In this document: positions 1 to 8,449 of the stretch, one piece after another
Layout: each line of letters starts with the position of its first letter
Position numbering within the stretch: the first letter of the stretch is position 1
NCBI RefSeq assembly: GCF_020622355.1
Contig: NZ_WHVL01000003.1
Location: 248,001-312,000 of the forward strand
From: Vreelandella malpeensis
Lineage (GTDB): Bacteria > Pseudomonadota > Gammaproteobacteria > Pseudomonadales > Halomonadaceae
Reading direction: 5' to 3'
Length of the DNA: 64,000 nucleotides
Position numbers and translations under genes: made by a program
Notes under the pieces: generated by a model
Databases searched by the model: none
What the model saw: only the letters and a program-made list of their open reading frames with translations
What the model was told of the DNA's origin: nothing

Positions 1-2
1 GA

Positions 3-110
3 GACAAGCTCGATGGGCCCACCCAGAAGCTGGTAACCCATACCCTGGCCAAGGACCTGAGCAAGGCCACCGCCGATGAGATCGAGCAGGCGATCAGCAG
101 GCTCGACTGA
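3..110 (+). CDS. 3' end of an unidentified gene (partial)
   Basis: A gene enters from the left edge and ends with TGA at 108-110, leaving 35 readable residues. The fragment is rich in Lys, Ala, Asp and Glu, looks amphipathic-helical and ends in AISRLD. I see no motif that identifies a family. A strong hairpin terminator follows 33 bp after the stop, which supports this being a genuine gene end rather than a chance open frame. Nothing can be said about function. Confidence 0.5.
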   Translation, partial: DKLDGPTQKLVTHTLAKDLSKATADEIEQAISRLD

Positions 111-142
111 GCAATGAAGGTGCCGTCACTCATCCTTCCCTC

Positions 143-180
143 ACGTCAAAGGCCGCTCATGTCGAGCGGCCTTTGACGTT
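143..180. terminator. Bidirectional terminator between the left-edge gene and finR
   Basis: A perfect 16-bp inverted repeat (143-158 pairs with 164-179) with a 5-nt loop. The stem contains AAAGGCCGCTC/GAGCGGCCTTT. It lies between two convergent genes, the left-edge gene on plus and finR on minus, so it can serve both. The flanking U tracts are short. Confidence 0.8.
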
Positions 181-211
181 CTTGCCGCGCTGGCGGCCCG
201 CCATGCATTGA

Positions 212-1138
212 TCAAGGCACCGGCGGCAGCGCGATATCGTCGCTCTTGCTGGCGCCGGCGGTCATCTCGCGACATAGCCGCAGGAATTCGCGCACGCCGG
301 TGGTCAGGTACTTGTGGCGGTGCCAGATGAAGGTGAACTGGCGTTTCAAATCCAGCTCCGGTGTGGGAAGTGCGACGAGGCTCCCGCGCCGGAAGGCGTC
401 GCGCAGCGCCAGTTTCGAGACGCAGCCGATACCCAGGCCCGACTCCACCGCGCGCTTGATGCCCTCGGTGTGCTCGAGTTCCAGAAGCATGTTGAAGCGG
501 CTTCGGCGATGGCGCGCGGCATGCTCGAGCGTCATGCGCGTGCCGGAGCCCTCCTCGCGCATGATCCAGTCCTCGCGCAGCAGCTCTTCGAGCTCGAGAT
601 GCGCGCGCCCGGCCAAGGGGTGGCGCGGCGAGCAGAACACGCACAGCTCGTCCTCGACCCAGGGCTGACTGACGATCATCTCGTCGTCGCACTGACCCTC
701 GATCAGGCCCAGGTCCAGCGCATGCTGGCGCACGCCATCGATGATGTGGCGCGTGTTGCGCACCGCAAGCCGCACGCGGCTGCCCGGGTAGCGCTGCATG
801 AAGTCGCTGATCAGAAGCGTGGCCAGGTAGTTGCCGATGGTCAGGGTCGCTCCGACCTCCAGCGCCCCCACGCCATTTTGTCCGCGCAGAAGCTCCTCGA
901 TCTCCTCGGCGCGATCGAGAAGCGCCACCGCCTTGGGCAGCAGTTGAAAGCCCAAGGCGTTGAGCTTCAAGCGCTTGCCGAGGCGGTCGAGCAACTGGCA
1001 GTCGAACTGGCGCTCGAGCTCGGTCAGCGCGGTGCTGGTGGCGGACTGCGACATGGCGAGCGAGCGCGCCGCCTGGGAGACGCTTTCGTGCTGGGCCACG
1101 GCGACGAAGACCTCGAGCTGGCGCAGGGTGTAATGCAT
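212..1138 (-). CDS. finR: LysR-family regulator, FinR-like (divergent from fpr)
   Basis: 308 residues, normal LysR length. An N-terminal winged helix-turn-helix (about residues 3-62, with SVSQAARSLAMSQSATS as the helix-turn-helix core) is followed by a linker helix and a periplasmic-binding-protein-like effector domain (about 90-295). It is divergent from the ferredoxin-NADP reductase gene across a 188-bp AT-rich gap. In Pseudomonas the LysR protein FinR has the same position and activates fpr under oxidative and osmotic stress; that context is the basis for the name. The start is the first ATG of the frame, with only a weak ribosome site, so the 5' end is less sure. Another LysR paralogue cannot be excluded from sequence alone. 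Confidence 0.8.
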   Translation of the reverse strand: MHYTLRQLEVFVAVAQHESVSQAARSLAMSQSATSTALTELERQFDCQLLDRLGKRLKLNALGFQLLPKAVALLDRAEEIEELLRGQNGVGALEVGATLTIGNYLATLLISDFMQRYPGSRVRLAVRNTRHIIDGVRQHALDLGLIEGQCDDEMIVSQPWVEDELCVFCSPRHPLAGRAHLELEELLREDWIMREEGSGTRMTLEHAARHRRSRFNMLLELEHTEGIKRAVESGLGIGCVSKLALRDAFRRGSLVALPTPELDLKRQFTFIWHRHKYLTTGVREFLRLCREMTAGASKSDDIALPPVP

Positions 1139-1326
1139 GCAAGGCCTATATCGATTTTACAGATAAGGATTATCAGTATAATTGGCTTAACAGATAAGAC
1201 GCGACTATTTAGACTTACTCACATCAACGTCAACGTTCTTTTATTCTTTTCAAGAATATTGAATGCGAATGCCTTTCCATTGAATACCTTTCTATTGACA
1301 GGACATTCGCACCCCAAGGAGCCGTC
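1139..1326. promoter_or_regulatory. finR-fpr divergent control region with FinR-like repeats
   Basis: AT-rich 188-bp gap. It contains a direct repeat ACAGATAAG at 1159-1167 and 1190-1198 (31 bp apart, about three helical turns). It also holds the dyads GATAA-N3-TTATC (1162-1174) and TTCAA-N5-TTGAA (1249-1263). The second dyad has the T-N11-A form typical of LysR sites. An AAGGAG ribosome site for fpr lies at 1316-1321. That these are FinR sites is inferred from position. Confidence 0.5.
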
Positions 1327-2103
1327 ATGAGCAAGTTTGCCCTGGAAGAAGTGCTGAGCGTTCATCATTGGAACGACACGCTGTTCAGCTTTCGCACCAC
1401 CCGCGAGCGCAGCCTGCGCTTCAAGACCGGCCAGTTCGTGATGATCGGCCTGGAGGTCGACGGCAAGCCCTTGATGCGCGCCTACTCCATCGCCAGCCCT
1501 AACTACGAGGATCACCTCGAGTTCTTCAGCATCAAGGTGCCGGACGGCCCGCTCACTTCGCGCCTGCAGCACCTGAAGGTGGGCGATCAGATCATGGTCA
1601 GCAGAAAGCCGACCGGAACGCTCGTGTGCGACGACCTGCTGCCCGGACGCAATCTCTACATGCTCTCCACCGGCACTGGCTTGGCCCCCTTCATGAGCCT
1701 GATCCAGGACCCGGAGGTCTACGAGCGCTACGAGAAAGTGGTGCTGGTGCACGGCGTGCGTGAAGTATCGGAGCTGGCTTACGCCGACTTCATCACGAAG
1801 GAGCTGCCCGCCCACGAGTACCTGGGCGAAGACGTTGCCCAAAAGCTCGTCTACTACCCGACGGTCACCCGTGAAGAGTTTCACACCATGGGCCGGCTGA
1901 CGGATCACATTCGTACCGGCAAAATTTTCGAGGATACCGGCCTTGCGCCGATCGATCCGCGCCAGGACCGCGCGATGATCTGCGGAAGCCCGGCGATGCT
2001 CGACGACACCAGCGCCCTGCTCGACGAACTCGGCATGAACATCTCGCCACGCATGGGTGAACCCGGCGACTACGTGATCGAGCGCGCCTTCGTTGAGAAA
2101 TAG
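1327..2103 (+). CDS. fpr: Ferredoxin/flavodoxin-NADP(+) reductase
   Basis: 258 residues, the full bacterial Fpr length. It transfers electrons between NADPH and ferredoxin or flavodoxin in the cytoplasm and supports Fe-S repair and oxidative-stress defence. The FAD-binding motif RAYSIAS is at residues 51-57, the nucleotide-binding loop STGTGLAPF at 114-122, and the chain ends in the characteristic ...AFVEK tail of this subclass. ATG at 1327 follows AAGGAG with good spacing. The gene is monocistronic: it has its own promoter gap shared with finR and a strong terminator directly after the stop. Its pairing with a LysR gene matches the fpr/finR arrangement of Pseudomonas. Confidence 0.95.
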   Translation: MSKFALEEVLSVHHWNDTLFSFRTTRERSLRFKTGQFVMIGLEVDGKPLMRAYSIASPNYEDHLEFFSIKVPDGPLTSRLQHLKVGDQIMVSRKPTGTLVCDDLLPGRNLYMLSTGTGLAPFMSLIQDPEVYERYEKVVLVHGVREVSELAYADFITKELPAHEYLGEDVAQKLVYYPTVTREEFHTMGRLTDHIRTGKIFEDTGLAPIDPRQDRAMICGSPAMLDDTSALLDELGMNISPRMGEPGDYVIERAFVEK

Positions 2104-2115
2104 ACGCTTTCATGC

Positions 2116-2150
2116 AAAAAGCCCCGTACTCGGCGAGTACGGGGCTTTTT
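2116..2150. terminator. Bidirectional terminator between fpr and glnK
   Basis: A perfect 15-bp stem (2116-2130 with 2136-2150) around a 5-nt loop. The GC core GCCCCGTACT is flanked by A5 on the left and T5 on the right. It is a textbook rho-independent terminator in both directions between convergent fpr and glnK. Confidence 0.95.
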
Positions 2151-2176
2151 ATTGGCGCACCAGAAACGCGTGCGAC

Positions 2177-2563
<387 letters not shown>

Positions 2564-2621
2564 TCACTGGAGGCCAAACGCGCCCTGTTCCCCTTAAGCA
2601 TACACCGCTCCTGCCGGAGAA

Positions 2622-2649
2622 TAAAAAGGCCTCCCGCAAAGGGGAGGCC
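2622..2649 (-). terminator. Terminator after amtB
   Basis: On the minus strand, GGCCTCCC pairs with GGGAGGCC (2642-2649 with 2628-2635) around a 6-nt loop, followed by TTTTTAT. It ends the glnK-amtB transcript and separates it from the downstream PII gene. Confidence 0.9.
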
Positions 2650-2676
2650 AGGGGCGCTGACAGGTGCCCAGAATGC

Positions 2677-3924
2677 TTATTTCTTGACGCTGAACTCCGG
2701 GTAGGCCTCGAGGCCACACTCGGCGATGTCCACGCCCTCGTACTCCTCTTCTTCGCTGACACGAATGCCCATGATGGCCTTGAGTACCAGCCAGACCACA
2801 AGGCTCGCCAGGAAGACCCAGGCGAAGATACCGGCAATACCGATCAACTGCGCACCGAAAGAGGCATCGGCATTGTTGAAGGGAACCGCCAGCACGCCCC
2901 AGATACCCACTACGCCGTGCACCGAAATCGCGCCCACCGGGTCATCGAGTTTCATCTTGTCGAGCATGACGATGGAGCCCACAACGATTACCCCGCCAAT
3001 GGCGCCGATCAAGGCTGCCCCTTGGGCAGTGGGTGAAAGCGGGTCGGCAGTGATGGCCACGAGCCCGGCAAGTGCGCCGTTGAGGGCCATGGTCAAATCC
3101 GCCTTGCGGAACCACAGCTTGGCCAGTACCAGCGCAGCGATGACCCCGGCAGCGGCAGCAGCGTTGGTGTTCACGAACACCTGGGCGACGTTGTTGGCCG
3201 AGGCGACATCGGAGAGCTTGAGCTCGGAGCCGCCGTTGAAGCCGAACCAGCCCATCCACAGGATGAAGGTACCCAGGGTCGCCAGCGGCATGTTGGCACC
3301 GGGGATGGCGTGGATCGCCCCGTCCTTGCCGTACTTGCCCCGACGCGGACCCAGAATCAGTACACCGGCAAGCGCCGCGGCAGCGCCAGCCATGTGCACG
3401 ATACCGGAGCCGGCATAGTCGGAGTAGCCGACGGCGTCGAGCCAGCCGCCGCCCCAGGTCCAGTAGCCGGAAACCGGATAGATGACGCTAGTCATCACCA
3501 CGGCAAAGGCCAGAAATGCCCAGAGCTTCATGCGCTCGGCCACGGCCCCGGAGACAATGGACATGGCCGTGGCCACGAACACCACCTGGAAGAAGAAGTC
3601 GGCACGCATGGCGTAGTAAGGCGCGTCTTCGCCGCCGCCCAGTGCCGCCTCGACACTGTTCTCACCGCCGATCAGAAAGCTCAGGCTCGGCAGAAAGCCG
3701 CCCTCGCCGCTCGAGTACATGATGGCGTATCCCACCAGCAGGTACATGGTGCAGGCGATGGCGAACAGCGCGATATTCTTGGTCAGGATCTCGGCGGTGT
3801 TCTTGCCGCGCACCATGCCGGCTTCCAGCATCGAGAAGCCGGCGGCCATCCACATGACCAGCGCGCCGCAGATCAGAAAGTAAAACGTATCGAGCGCATA
3901 GCTCAGATCGGTTACTTCATTCAT
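2677..3924 (-). CDS. amtB: Ammonium channel AmtB
   Basis: 415 residues. A polytopic inner-membrane protein of the Amt/Rh family that conducts ammonium into the cell under nitrogen limitation. It has about eleven membrane helices. The twin pore histidines lie in SGIVHMAG and ISVHGVVG, and the aromatic vestibule motif is GYWTWGGGW. The cytoplasmic C-terminus (VSEEEEYEGVDIAECGLEAYPEF) carries the conserved GVD...YPEF region that interacts with PII. There is no separate signal peptide. It follows glnK (4019) by 94 bp on the same strand, the classical glnK-amtB operon, and is followed by its own terminator and then a second PII gene. Confidence 0.96.
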   Translation of the reverse strand: MNEVTDLSYALDTFYFLICGALVMWMAAGFSMLEAGMVRGKNTAEILTKNIALFAIACTMYLLVGYAIMYSSGEGGFLPSLSFLIGGENSVEAALGGGEDAPYYAMRADFFFQVVFVATAMSIVSGAVAERMKLWAFLAFAVVMTSVIYPVSGYWTWGGGWLDAVGYSDYAGSGIVHMAGAAAALAGVLILGPRRGKYGKDGAIHAIPGANMPLATLGTFILWMGWFGFNGGSELKLSDVASANNVAQVFVNTNAAAAAGVIAALVLAKLWFRKADLTMALNGALAGLVAITADPLSPTAQGAALIGAIGGVIVVGSIVMLDKMKLDDPVGAISVHGVVGIWGVLAVPFNNADASFGAQLIGIAGIFAWVFLASLVVWLVLKAIMGIRVSEEEEYEGVDIAECGLEAYPEFSVKK

Positions 3925-4018
3925 GAGTCATTCCCCGTGTACGAATAACGTTGTCTTTTTAGAGAGGCAGTCGGTGAAAGAGGATCGAAAACGATGGACG
4001 GATAGCACCGCTGGAGCG

Positions 4019-4414
<396 letters not shown>

Positions 4415-4418
4415 CTAA

Positions 4419-4434
4419 TGCGCATACCGTGCCA
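4419..4434 (-). promoter_or_regulatory. Sigma-54 promoter of glnK-amtB
   Basis: The minus strand reads TGGCACG-N4-GCGCA. The -24 element matches the TGGCACG-N4-TTGCW consensus exactly, and the -12 GC is present at the required 10-nt spacing after the -24 GG. Start of transcription is predicted near 4408, giving a leader of about 50 nt before glnK. Two NtrC-type sites lie upstream. Confidence 0.85.
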
Positions 4435-4530
4435 CTCACCCTCATGGCCATTTAAATCAGCCACTTGAACGCTAAACGGCCTTTCCTGGCCGTCTCGACG
4501 AGCGAAGCCTGGAGACCGGCCCCAAGGGCT

Positions 4531-4578
4531 TGCACCAGCCGGGTGCGGAAAGAAAAATGCCTCGCATCATTTTGATGC
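4531..4578 (-). promoter_or_regulatory. Two NtrC-like enhancer sites
   Basis: Site 1 (4531-4547) is TGCACC-N5-GGTGCG, which fits the NtrC consensus GCAC-N7-GTGC exactly. Site 2 (4564-4578) is a perfect GCATCA-N3-TGATGC dyad that fits GCAT-N7-ATGC, a weaker half-site. The centres (about 4539 and 4571) are 32 bp apart, three helical turns, and roughly 131 and 163 bp upstream of the predicted glnK start. This is like the paired strong NtrC sites of enterobacterial glnA. The 4358-4685 gap holds these sites, the sigma-54 promoter and the ubiK leader. Confidence 0.75.
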
Positions 4579-4640
4579 AGCAAAATTTCGCGCCCCCGCG
4601 GCGAGGAAACATGCGTATTTCGTCCGCGTTGCGTATCCTT

Positions 4641-4657
4641 GTGAACAAGCAGTTCAC
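4641..4657 (+). promoter_or_regulatory. Palindrome in the ubiK leader
   Basis: GTGAAC-N5-GTTCAC, perfect 6-bp arms, 18 bp before the ubiK ribosome site AGGAGA (4675-4680). It could be a regulator site or a small RNA hairpin. No known family is assigned. Confidence 0.4.
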
Positions 4658-4685
4658 TTCTATGCGTTCGTACCAGGAGATAGCC

Positions 4686-5072
4686 ATGGCGACCCAAGAC
4701 CGCATCAGCCGACTCGCGCAGCAGATCGGCGACCGCTTGCAGAATGCCTCCCACACCCCGGAGGATATCCAGAAAGGCGTGCAGCAGGTCATGCGCGGCG
4801 CCTTCGACCGGCTGGAGCTGGTGTCGCGGGAAGACTTCGACATTCTGATGGACGTGCTCCAGCGCACACGCTCGCGGGTCGAGGCGCTGGAGCGCCAGGT
4901 GGCCAACCTGGAAGCCTCCATCGATGCCGCCCAGGCAACCCAGGCACCGGCGATGGAAGCCGAAGCGCAGGCAACGCCTGCCCCGGCCGAGCCCGCCAAG
5001 AAAGCGCCCAAGCCGCGCGCCACCAAGGCCACCAAAGACGCCACCGGAATAAATCCCGACCTCGGCGAGTGA
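4686..5072 (+). CDS. ubiK: Ubiquinone biosynthesis accessory factor UbiK
   Basis: 128 residues from the ATG at 4686, which follows AGGAGA by 5 nt. An upstream in-frame start would run through the NtrC sites and is not credible. The protein is the small coiled-coil/BMFP family (YqiC/UbiK). The conserved N-terminal helix (RISRLAQQIGDRLQN) is followed by a helical hairpin with LVSREDFDILMDVLQRTR and a trimerising coiled coil (VEALERQVANLEASI). The Ala/Pro/Lys-rich tail varies in the family. UbiK helps ubiquinone synthesis under air, associated with UbiJ and membranes. Its place next to glnK-amtB and, beyond the iron block, comM is the Pseudomonas-like order as I recall it. Confidence 0.88.
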   Translation: MATQDRISRLAQQIGDRLQNASHTPEDIQKGVQQVMRGAFDRLELVSREDFDILMDVLQRTRSRVEALERQVANLEASIDAAQATQAPAMEAEAQATPAPAEPAKKAPKPRATKATKDATGINPDLGE

Positions 5073-5169
5073 AACTGCAAGGCGCCGAGGGCGGTTCGAG
5101 GGCCGCGCTGGGCTGACGGCCAAGGCTCGATGTCGCCCCGCCGCGGCGCACCAATACGGGGCAGCACTC

Positions 5170-6072
5170 TTGAACGCCATTACCCACCAGACCCTGAACC
5201 AATGGGGACAACGGTTCGGCATTCGCTACTGCCTCGACGACACCCCGGCAGGGGCGTGGGTGGCGAGCGGGCAGGTCCACGATGTACGCCTGCTCGATTC
5301 GCTGCACCTGACGCTCTCGAACCTCGACATCGAGCGCGGTTATACCTCGTCGTCCTGTCAGAGCGTGCCGTGGTTCATCAGCGTGGTGCTGTCAGGCGGC
5401 GTATCGCTGACGCTGGGCGAACAGGCCCGTCGCCTGGGCCCCGGCGAAGGATTCTGCGCATCACTGGCGGCCGACCGGCCACTGGTCGTTCATCAACCCC
5501 GCCAGCGCCAGCTGCAAACCGTGAACCTCGCGGTGCTGGATACGGCGCCGCTGGAACTCCCCGCGCCATCGAGCCAGGACATGCTGCATACCTGGGCCCT
5601 GCCCACCGCCCTGCATCGCACGCTGTGCGATATGGCCCACCTGTCCGCCGGTAGCTGGCGCCAGCGGCTGACCTGGCAGGGGCTCGCCCTGCAACTGCTT
5701 GGCATCGCTCTTCCCGAGGGCCATGCAACCGCTCCCGTGCCGGGGCTTTCACCGCCCGAGCGGGCGCGGTTGACCGCGCTGCACGAACGCATTCGCCATC
5801 ACCCCGGCGCAGAGTATCGTCTGGCGACCCTTGCCAGCGACGCCGCCATGAGTACGAGCAGCCTGCGCCAGAAGTTTCGCCGACTCTACGGCTACACGCT
5901 TTTCGAGCATATTCGACGCTGCCGGCTGGAGCAGGCCCGCCGCCTTCTCGCCCAGGGGCACAGCGTGCAGCAAGTCGCCCACGCCTGCGGTTTCAAGCAT
6001 GCGACCAACTTCGCCACCGCCTTCAAGCGGGCCTTCGGTGTCACTCCCCACATCTCAAGCCTTCCGCCCTGA
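5170..6072 (+). CDS. AraC-family regulator, PchR-like
   Basis: 300 residues. The N-terminal half is a ligand-sensing domain like those of siderophore regulators (PchR/YbtA type). The C-terminal AraC/XylS DNA-binding domain has two helix-turn-helix motifs (about 218-298, for example YRLATLASDAAMSTSSLRQKF and SVQQVAHACGFKHATNFATAFKRAFG). The best start is TTG at 5170 behind a GGGG-type ribosome site; there is no nearby ATG, so the 5' end is uncertain. It immediately precedes a TonB-dependent receptor on the same strand, the usual context of a siderophore-responsive activator. The target is inferred, not shown. Confidence 0.8.
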   Translation: MNAITHQTLNQWGQRFGIRYCLDDTPAGAWVASGQVHDVRLLDSLHLTLSNLDIERGYTSSSCQSVPWFISVVLSGGVSLTLGEQARRLGPGEGFCASLAADRPLVVHQPRQRQLQTVNLAVLDTAPLELPAPSSQDMLHTWALPTALHRTLCDMAHLSAGSWRQRLTWQGLALQLLGIALPEGHATAPVPGLSPPERARLTALHERIRHHPGAEYRLATLASDAAMSTSSLRQKFRRLYGYTLFEHIRRCRLEQARRLLAQGHSVQQVAHACGFKHATNFATAFKRAFGVTPHISSLPP

Positions 6073-6174
6073 GCGCTATCGGCGCGCTCGTCGCCAACGG
6101 TTCCTCGCCTCCCTGCCTTGTGACATCACGCATAGCAAATCTGGCGCTACGCATACCTTTTCCGAGGCACAAAA

Positions 6175-6193
6175 GGTAATAATTCTCATTACC
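6175..6193 (+). promoter_or_regulatory. Fur box upstream of the first TonB-dependent receptor
   Basis: A 19-bp site centred in the dyad AGGTAAT-N7-ATTACCT (6174-6194). It matches the Fur consensus GATAATGATAATCATTATC at 14 of 19 positions. It ends 35 bp before the receptor ATG, inside the only AT-rich part of the gap. Confidence 0.8.
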
Positions 6194-6228
6194 TAAAACA
6201 GCGTTTCGCCTTGCCATCAGGACCCATC

Positions 6229-8331
6229 ATGCTGCCCACCCGCTCCCTCACGCTCGCGCCTGTCACCCTCGCCGTTCTTCTGGCATCGTTTGGTGCCCAG
6301 GCTCAAACCGCCTCGAGCAAGCTTGCGACCGTCACGGTGACCGCCCAGCAGGCGGCCACCAAGGTCGCCACCCCCTTTCTGGAAACACCCCAGAGCGTCT
6401 CGACCATCACCGACGAGCAGATGCAACGCCGTGGCGTCGATACCGTTCAGCGCGCCGCCGACTACACCCCCGGGGTGTACACCAATCAGGTCGGCGCCTC
6501 CAACCGCTTCGACTACCTCGTGCTGCGCGGCTTTTCCGACGGCAGCCTGAGCAACACGTTTCTCGACGGCCTGAAACTGATGGGCGACGCCAACTCCCAC
6601 AGCACCATGAGAATCGATCCCTGGTTTCTGGACAGTATCGAAGTGGTGCGCGGCCCGGCCTCGGTACTTTACGGGCGCGCCTCACCGGGCGGGGTGGTGG
6701 CGCTCAACAGCAAGCGCCCCGAATTCGAGCCAGGCGGCGAGCTGCGCTTTCGGGTCGGAAATAATAACCAGCGCAGCGCCGCGTTCGATGTGACCGGGCC
6801 GCTGGGCGACACGCAGCGCGTGGCGTTCCGCCTGACCGGTATCGCTCACGCCGCCGATACTCAGTTCGACCCCGCCGAAGAAGAGCGTTACGCCATCGCC
6901 CCGCGCCTGACCTGGGACATGACCGATGCCACCAGCCTGACGCTCGAAGCGTATCTACAGGACGAGCCCGAAGGCGGCTACCACTCCGGCGTGCCCTTCG
7001 AGGGAGCCGTGGTACCCCGCAATGGACGCAGGATCAGCAACAACTTCTTCGATGGCGAGCCGGCATACGACGCCTACGAGCGTACCCAGCGGATGTTCGG
7101 CTACTCGTTGGAGCATCGCTTCAACGAGCAGGTCACCGGTCGTCAGCTGCTGCGCTACCTGAACTCGGACGTGCTCCTCAACCAGCCCTATGGATTCGGC
7201 TGGACATCGCCCACGTCCGACGAACTGACGCGCTACTACTCGGGGGCCGAGGAGTCGCTGGAGGCCTGGACCGTCGATAACCAGCTCGAAGCCCACCTCG
7301 ACAGTGGGGCCATGGCGCATACACTGCTCTTCGGCGTGGATTACCAGCGCCGCGAGAACGATGTCGCCTGGCCCTCGGGCGCGTTTCCATCGCTGAACGC
7401 CTTCGATCCGATCTATGGCGTCGACCCGAGCGAGGTCACCTTCTACGCGCCGGTTCGCGAGCGTCACCAAATCGAGCAGACCGGCATCTACCTGCAGGAT
7501 CAGATCGCTTTGGACAGCTGGCGCTTCACCCTGGGCGGGCGCTACGACTGGGTCAGCATCGACAACACCAACCGCGACACCAACGATAACAGCTCGCTCA
7601 GCGATACCCAGCTCAGCGGCCGCGCCGGCGTGGTTTACCTGTTCGACAACGGCGTGGCGCCCTACGTGAGCTACTCCACCGCCTTCACGCCCACCAGCTT
7701 CGTTGACGAGCGTGGCGATTTGCTCGCCCCCATGGAAGGCGAGCAGTGGGAGGCCGGCGTCAAGGTCCAGCCCGAGGGCAGCCAAAGCCAGTTCAGCGCC
7801 GCCGTTTTCCACATCCGCCAGGAGAACGTGGCGACCAAGGAACAGCCGACCGACCCCTACCGCGCCGTCGGCGAGATCGAGTCCCGGGGCTTGGAGCTCG
7901 AAGCGCAGACCCGGCTCACCGACACGCTGTCGCTGCAGGCGGGTTACAGCTTCACCGATATCACTTATGCCAAGAGCGACGACGGCAACGAAGGCAACAA
8001 TGCCATCTACGCGCCACGTCATCAGCTTCAGGCCTGGGGCCACTACGCACCCACCGATGGCCTGCTGAGCGGCATGGACGCAGGCCTGGGCGTTCGCCAC
8101 TACGCCGACATCGCCGCCGACCGCGCCAACACCGAGAAGGTACCCGACTACACCTTGGTCGACGCCACGGTGGGCTACGACTGGGGCCAGCAGGGCTTCG
8201 AAGGCGTTGAGACCCGCCTCAACGTCAACAACGTGCTGGACAAGGAGTACGTCGCCACCTGCAACTCGCTCGACTACTGCTACTTCGGCGCAGAGCGCAG
8301 CGTGACCGCCAGCGTCCACTACCGTTTCTGA
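6229..8331 (+). CDS. TonB-dependent siderophore receptor (FhuA/FoxA type)
   Basis: 700 residues from the ATG at 6229, which follows CAGGA. It is an outer-membrane ferric-siderophore transporter energised by TonB. A signal peptide (cleavage near AQAQT) is followed by a plug domain (about 40-165, with the DSIEVVRGPASVLYG motif) and a 22-strand beta-barrel ending in Phe (VHYRF). The C-terminal signature DKEYVATCN...CYFGAERSV is typical of the ferrichrome/ferrioxamine receptor family, so a hydroxamate-type ligand is likely but not proven. It has a Fur box, follows a PchR-like regulator and precedes a FhuD-like gene. Confidence 0.9.
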   Translation: MLPTRSLTLAPVTLAVLLASFGAQAQTASSKLATVTVTAQQAATKVATPFLETPQSVSTITDEQMQRRGVDTVQRAADYTPGVYTNQVGASNRFDYLVLRGFSDGSLSNTFLDGLKLMGDANSHSTMRIDPWFLDSIEVVRGPASVLYGRASPGGVVALNSKRPEFEPGGELRFRVGNNNQRSAAFDVTGPLGDTQRVAFRLTGIAHAADTQFDPAEEERYAIAPRLTWDMTDATSLTLEAYLQDEPEGGYHSGVPFEGAVVPRNGRRISNNFFDGEPAYDAYERTQRMFGYSLEHRFNEQVTGRQLLRYLNSDVLLNQPYGFGWTSPTSDELTRYYSGAEESLEAWTVDNQLEAHLDSGAMAHTLLFGVDYQRRENDVAWPSGAFPSLNAFDPIYGVDPSEVTFYAPVRERHQIEQTGIYLQDQIALDSWRFTLGGRYDWVSIDNTNRDTNDNSSLSDTQLSGRAGVVYLFDNGVAPYVSYSTAFTPTSFVDERGDLLAPMEGEQWEAGVKVQPEGSQSQFSAAVFHIRQENVATKEQPTDPYRAVGEIESRGLELEAQTRLTDTLSLQAGYSFTDITYAKSDDGNEGNNAIYAPRHQLQAWGHYAPTDGLLSGMDAGLGVRHYADIAADRANTEKVPDYTLVDATVGYDWGQQGFEGVETRLNVNNVLDKEYVATCNSLDYCYFGAERSVTASVHYRF

Positions 8332-8343
8332 CCCCGCGCCCCG

Positions 8344-8381
8344 CGCCCAACGCTCGAGCCGCCGCGCTCGAGCGTTGGGCG
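8344..8381 (+). terminator. Hairpin after the receptor gene
   Basis: A perfect 15-bp inverted repeat CGCCCAACGCTCGAG (8344-8358) with its complement at 8367-8381, loop 8 nt. The T run after it is poor, so termination may be partial. It separates the receptor from the FhuD-like gene. Confidence 0.6.
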
Positions 8382-8398
8382 TTGCCACGTTTGCAAAC

Positions 8399-8417
8399 AA
8401 TAAAGATTATCGTTTAA
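8399..8417 (+). promoter_or_regulatory. Fur-box-like site upstream of the FhuD-like gene
   Basis: AATAAAGATTATCGTTTAA, 12 of 19 matches to the Fur consensus, in an AT-rich stretch 33 bp before the ATG at 8450. With the hairpin before it, this suggests the binding-protein gene has its own iron-regulated promoter. Confidence 0.55.
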
Positions 8418-8449
8418 ATATCGGCTGACTTCTCGAGTGATGCTCCCTC

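Noticed and set aside
6955-8400. Long antisense frames within receptor, glcB and GGDEF-EAL genes
   Set aside because: High-GC third-position bias gives open antisense frames; none shows a known domain or ribosome site.
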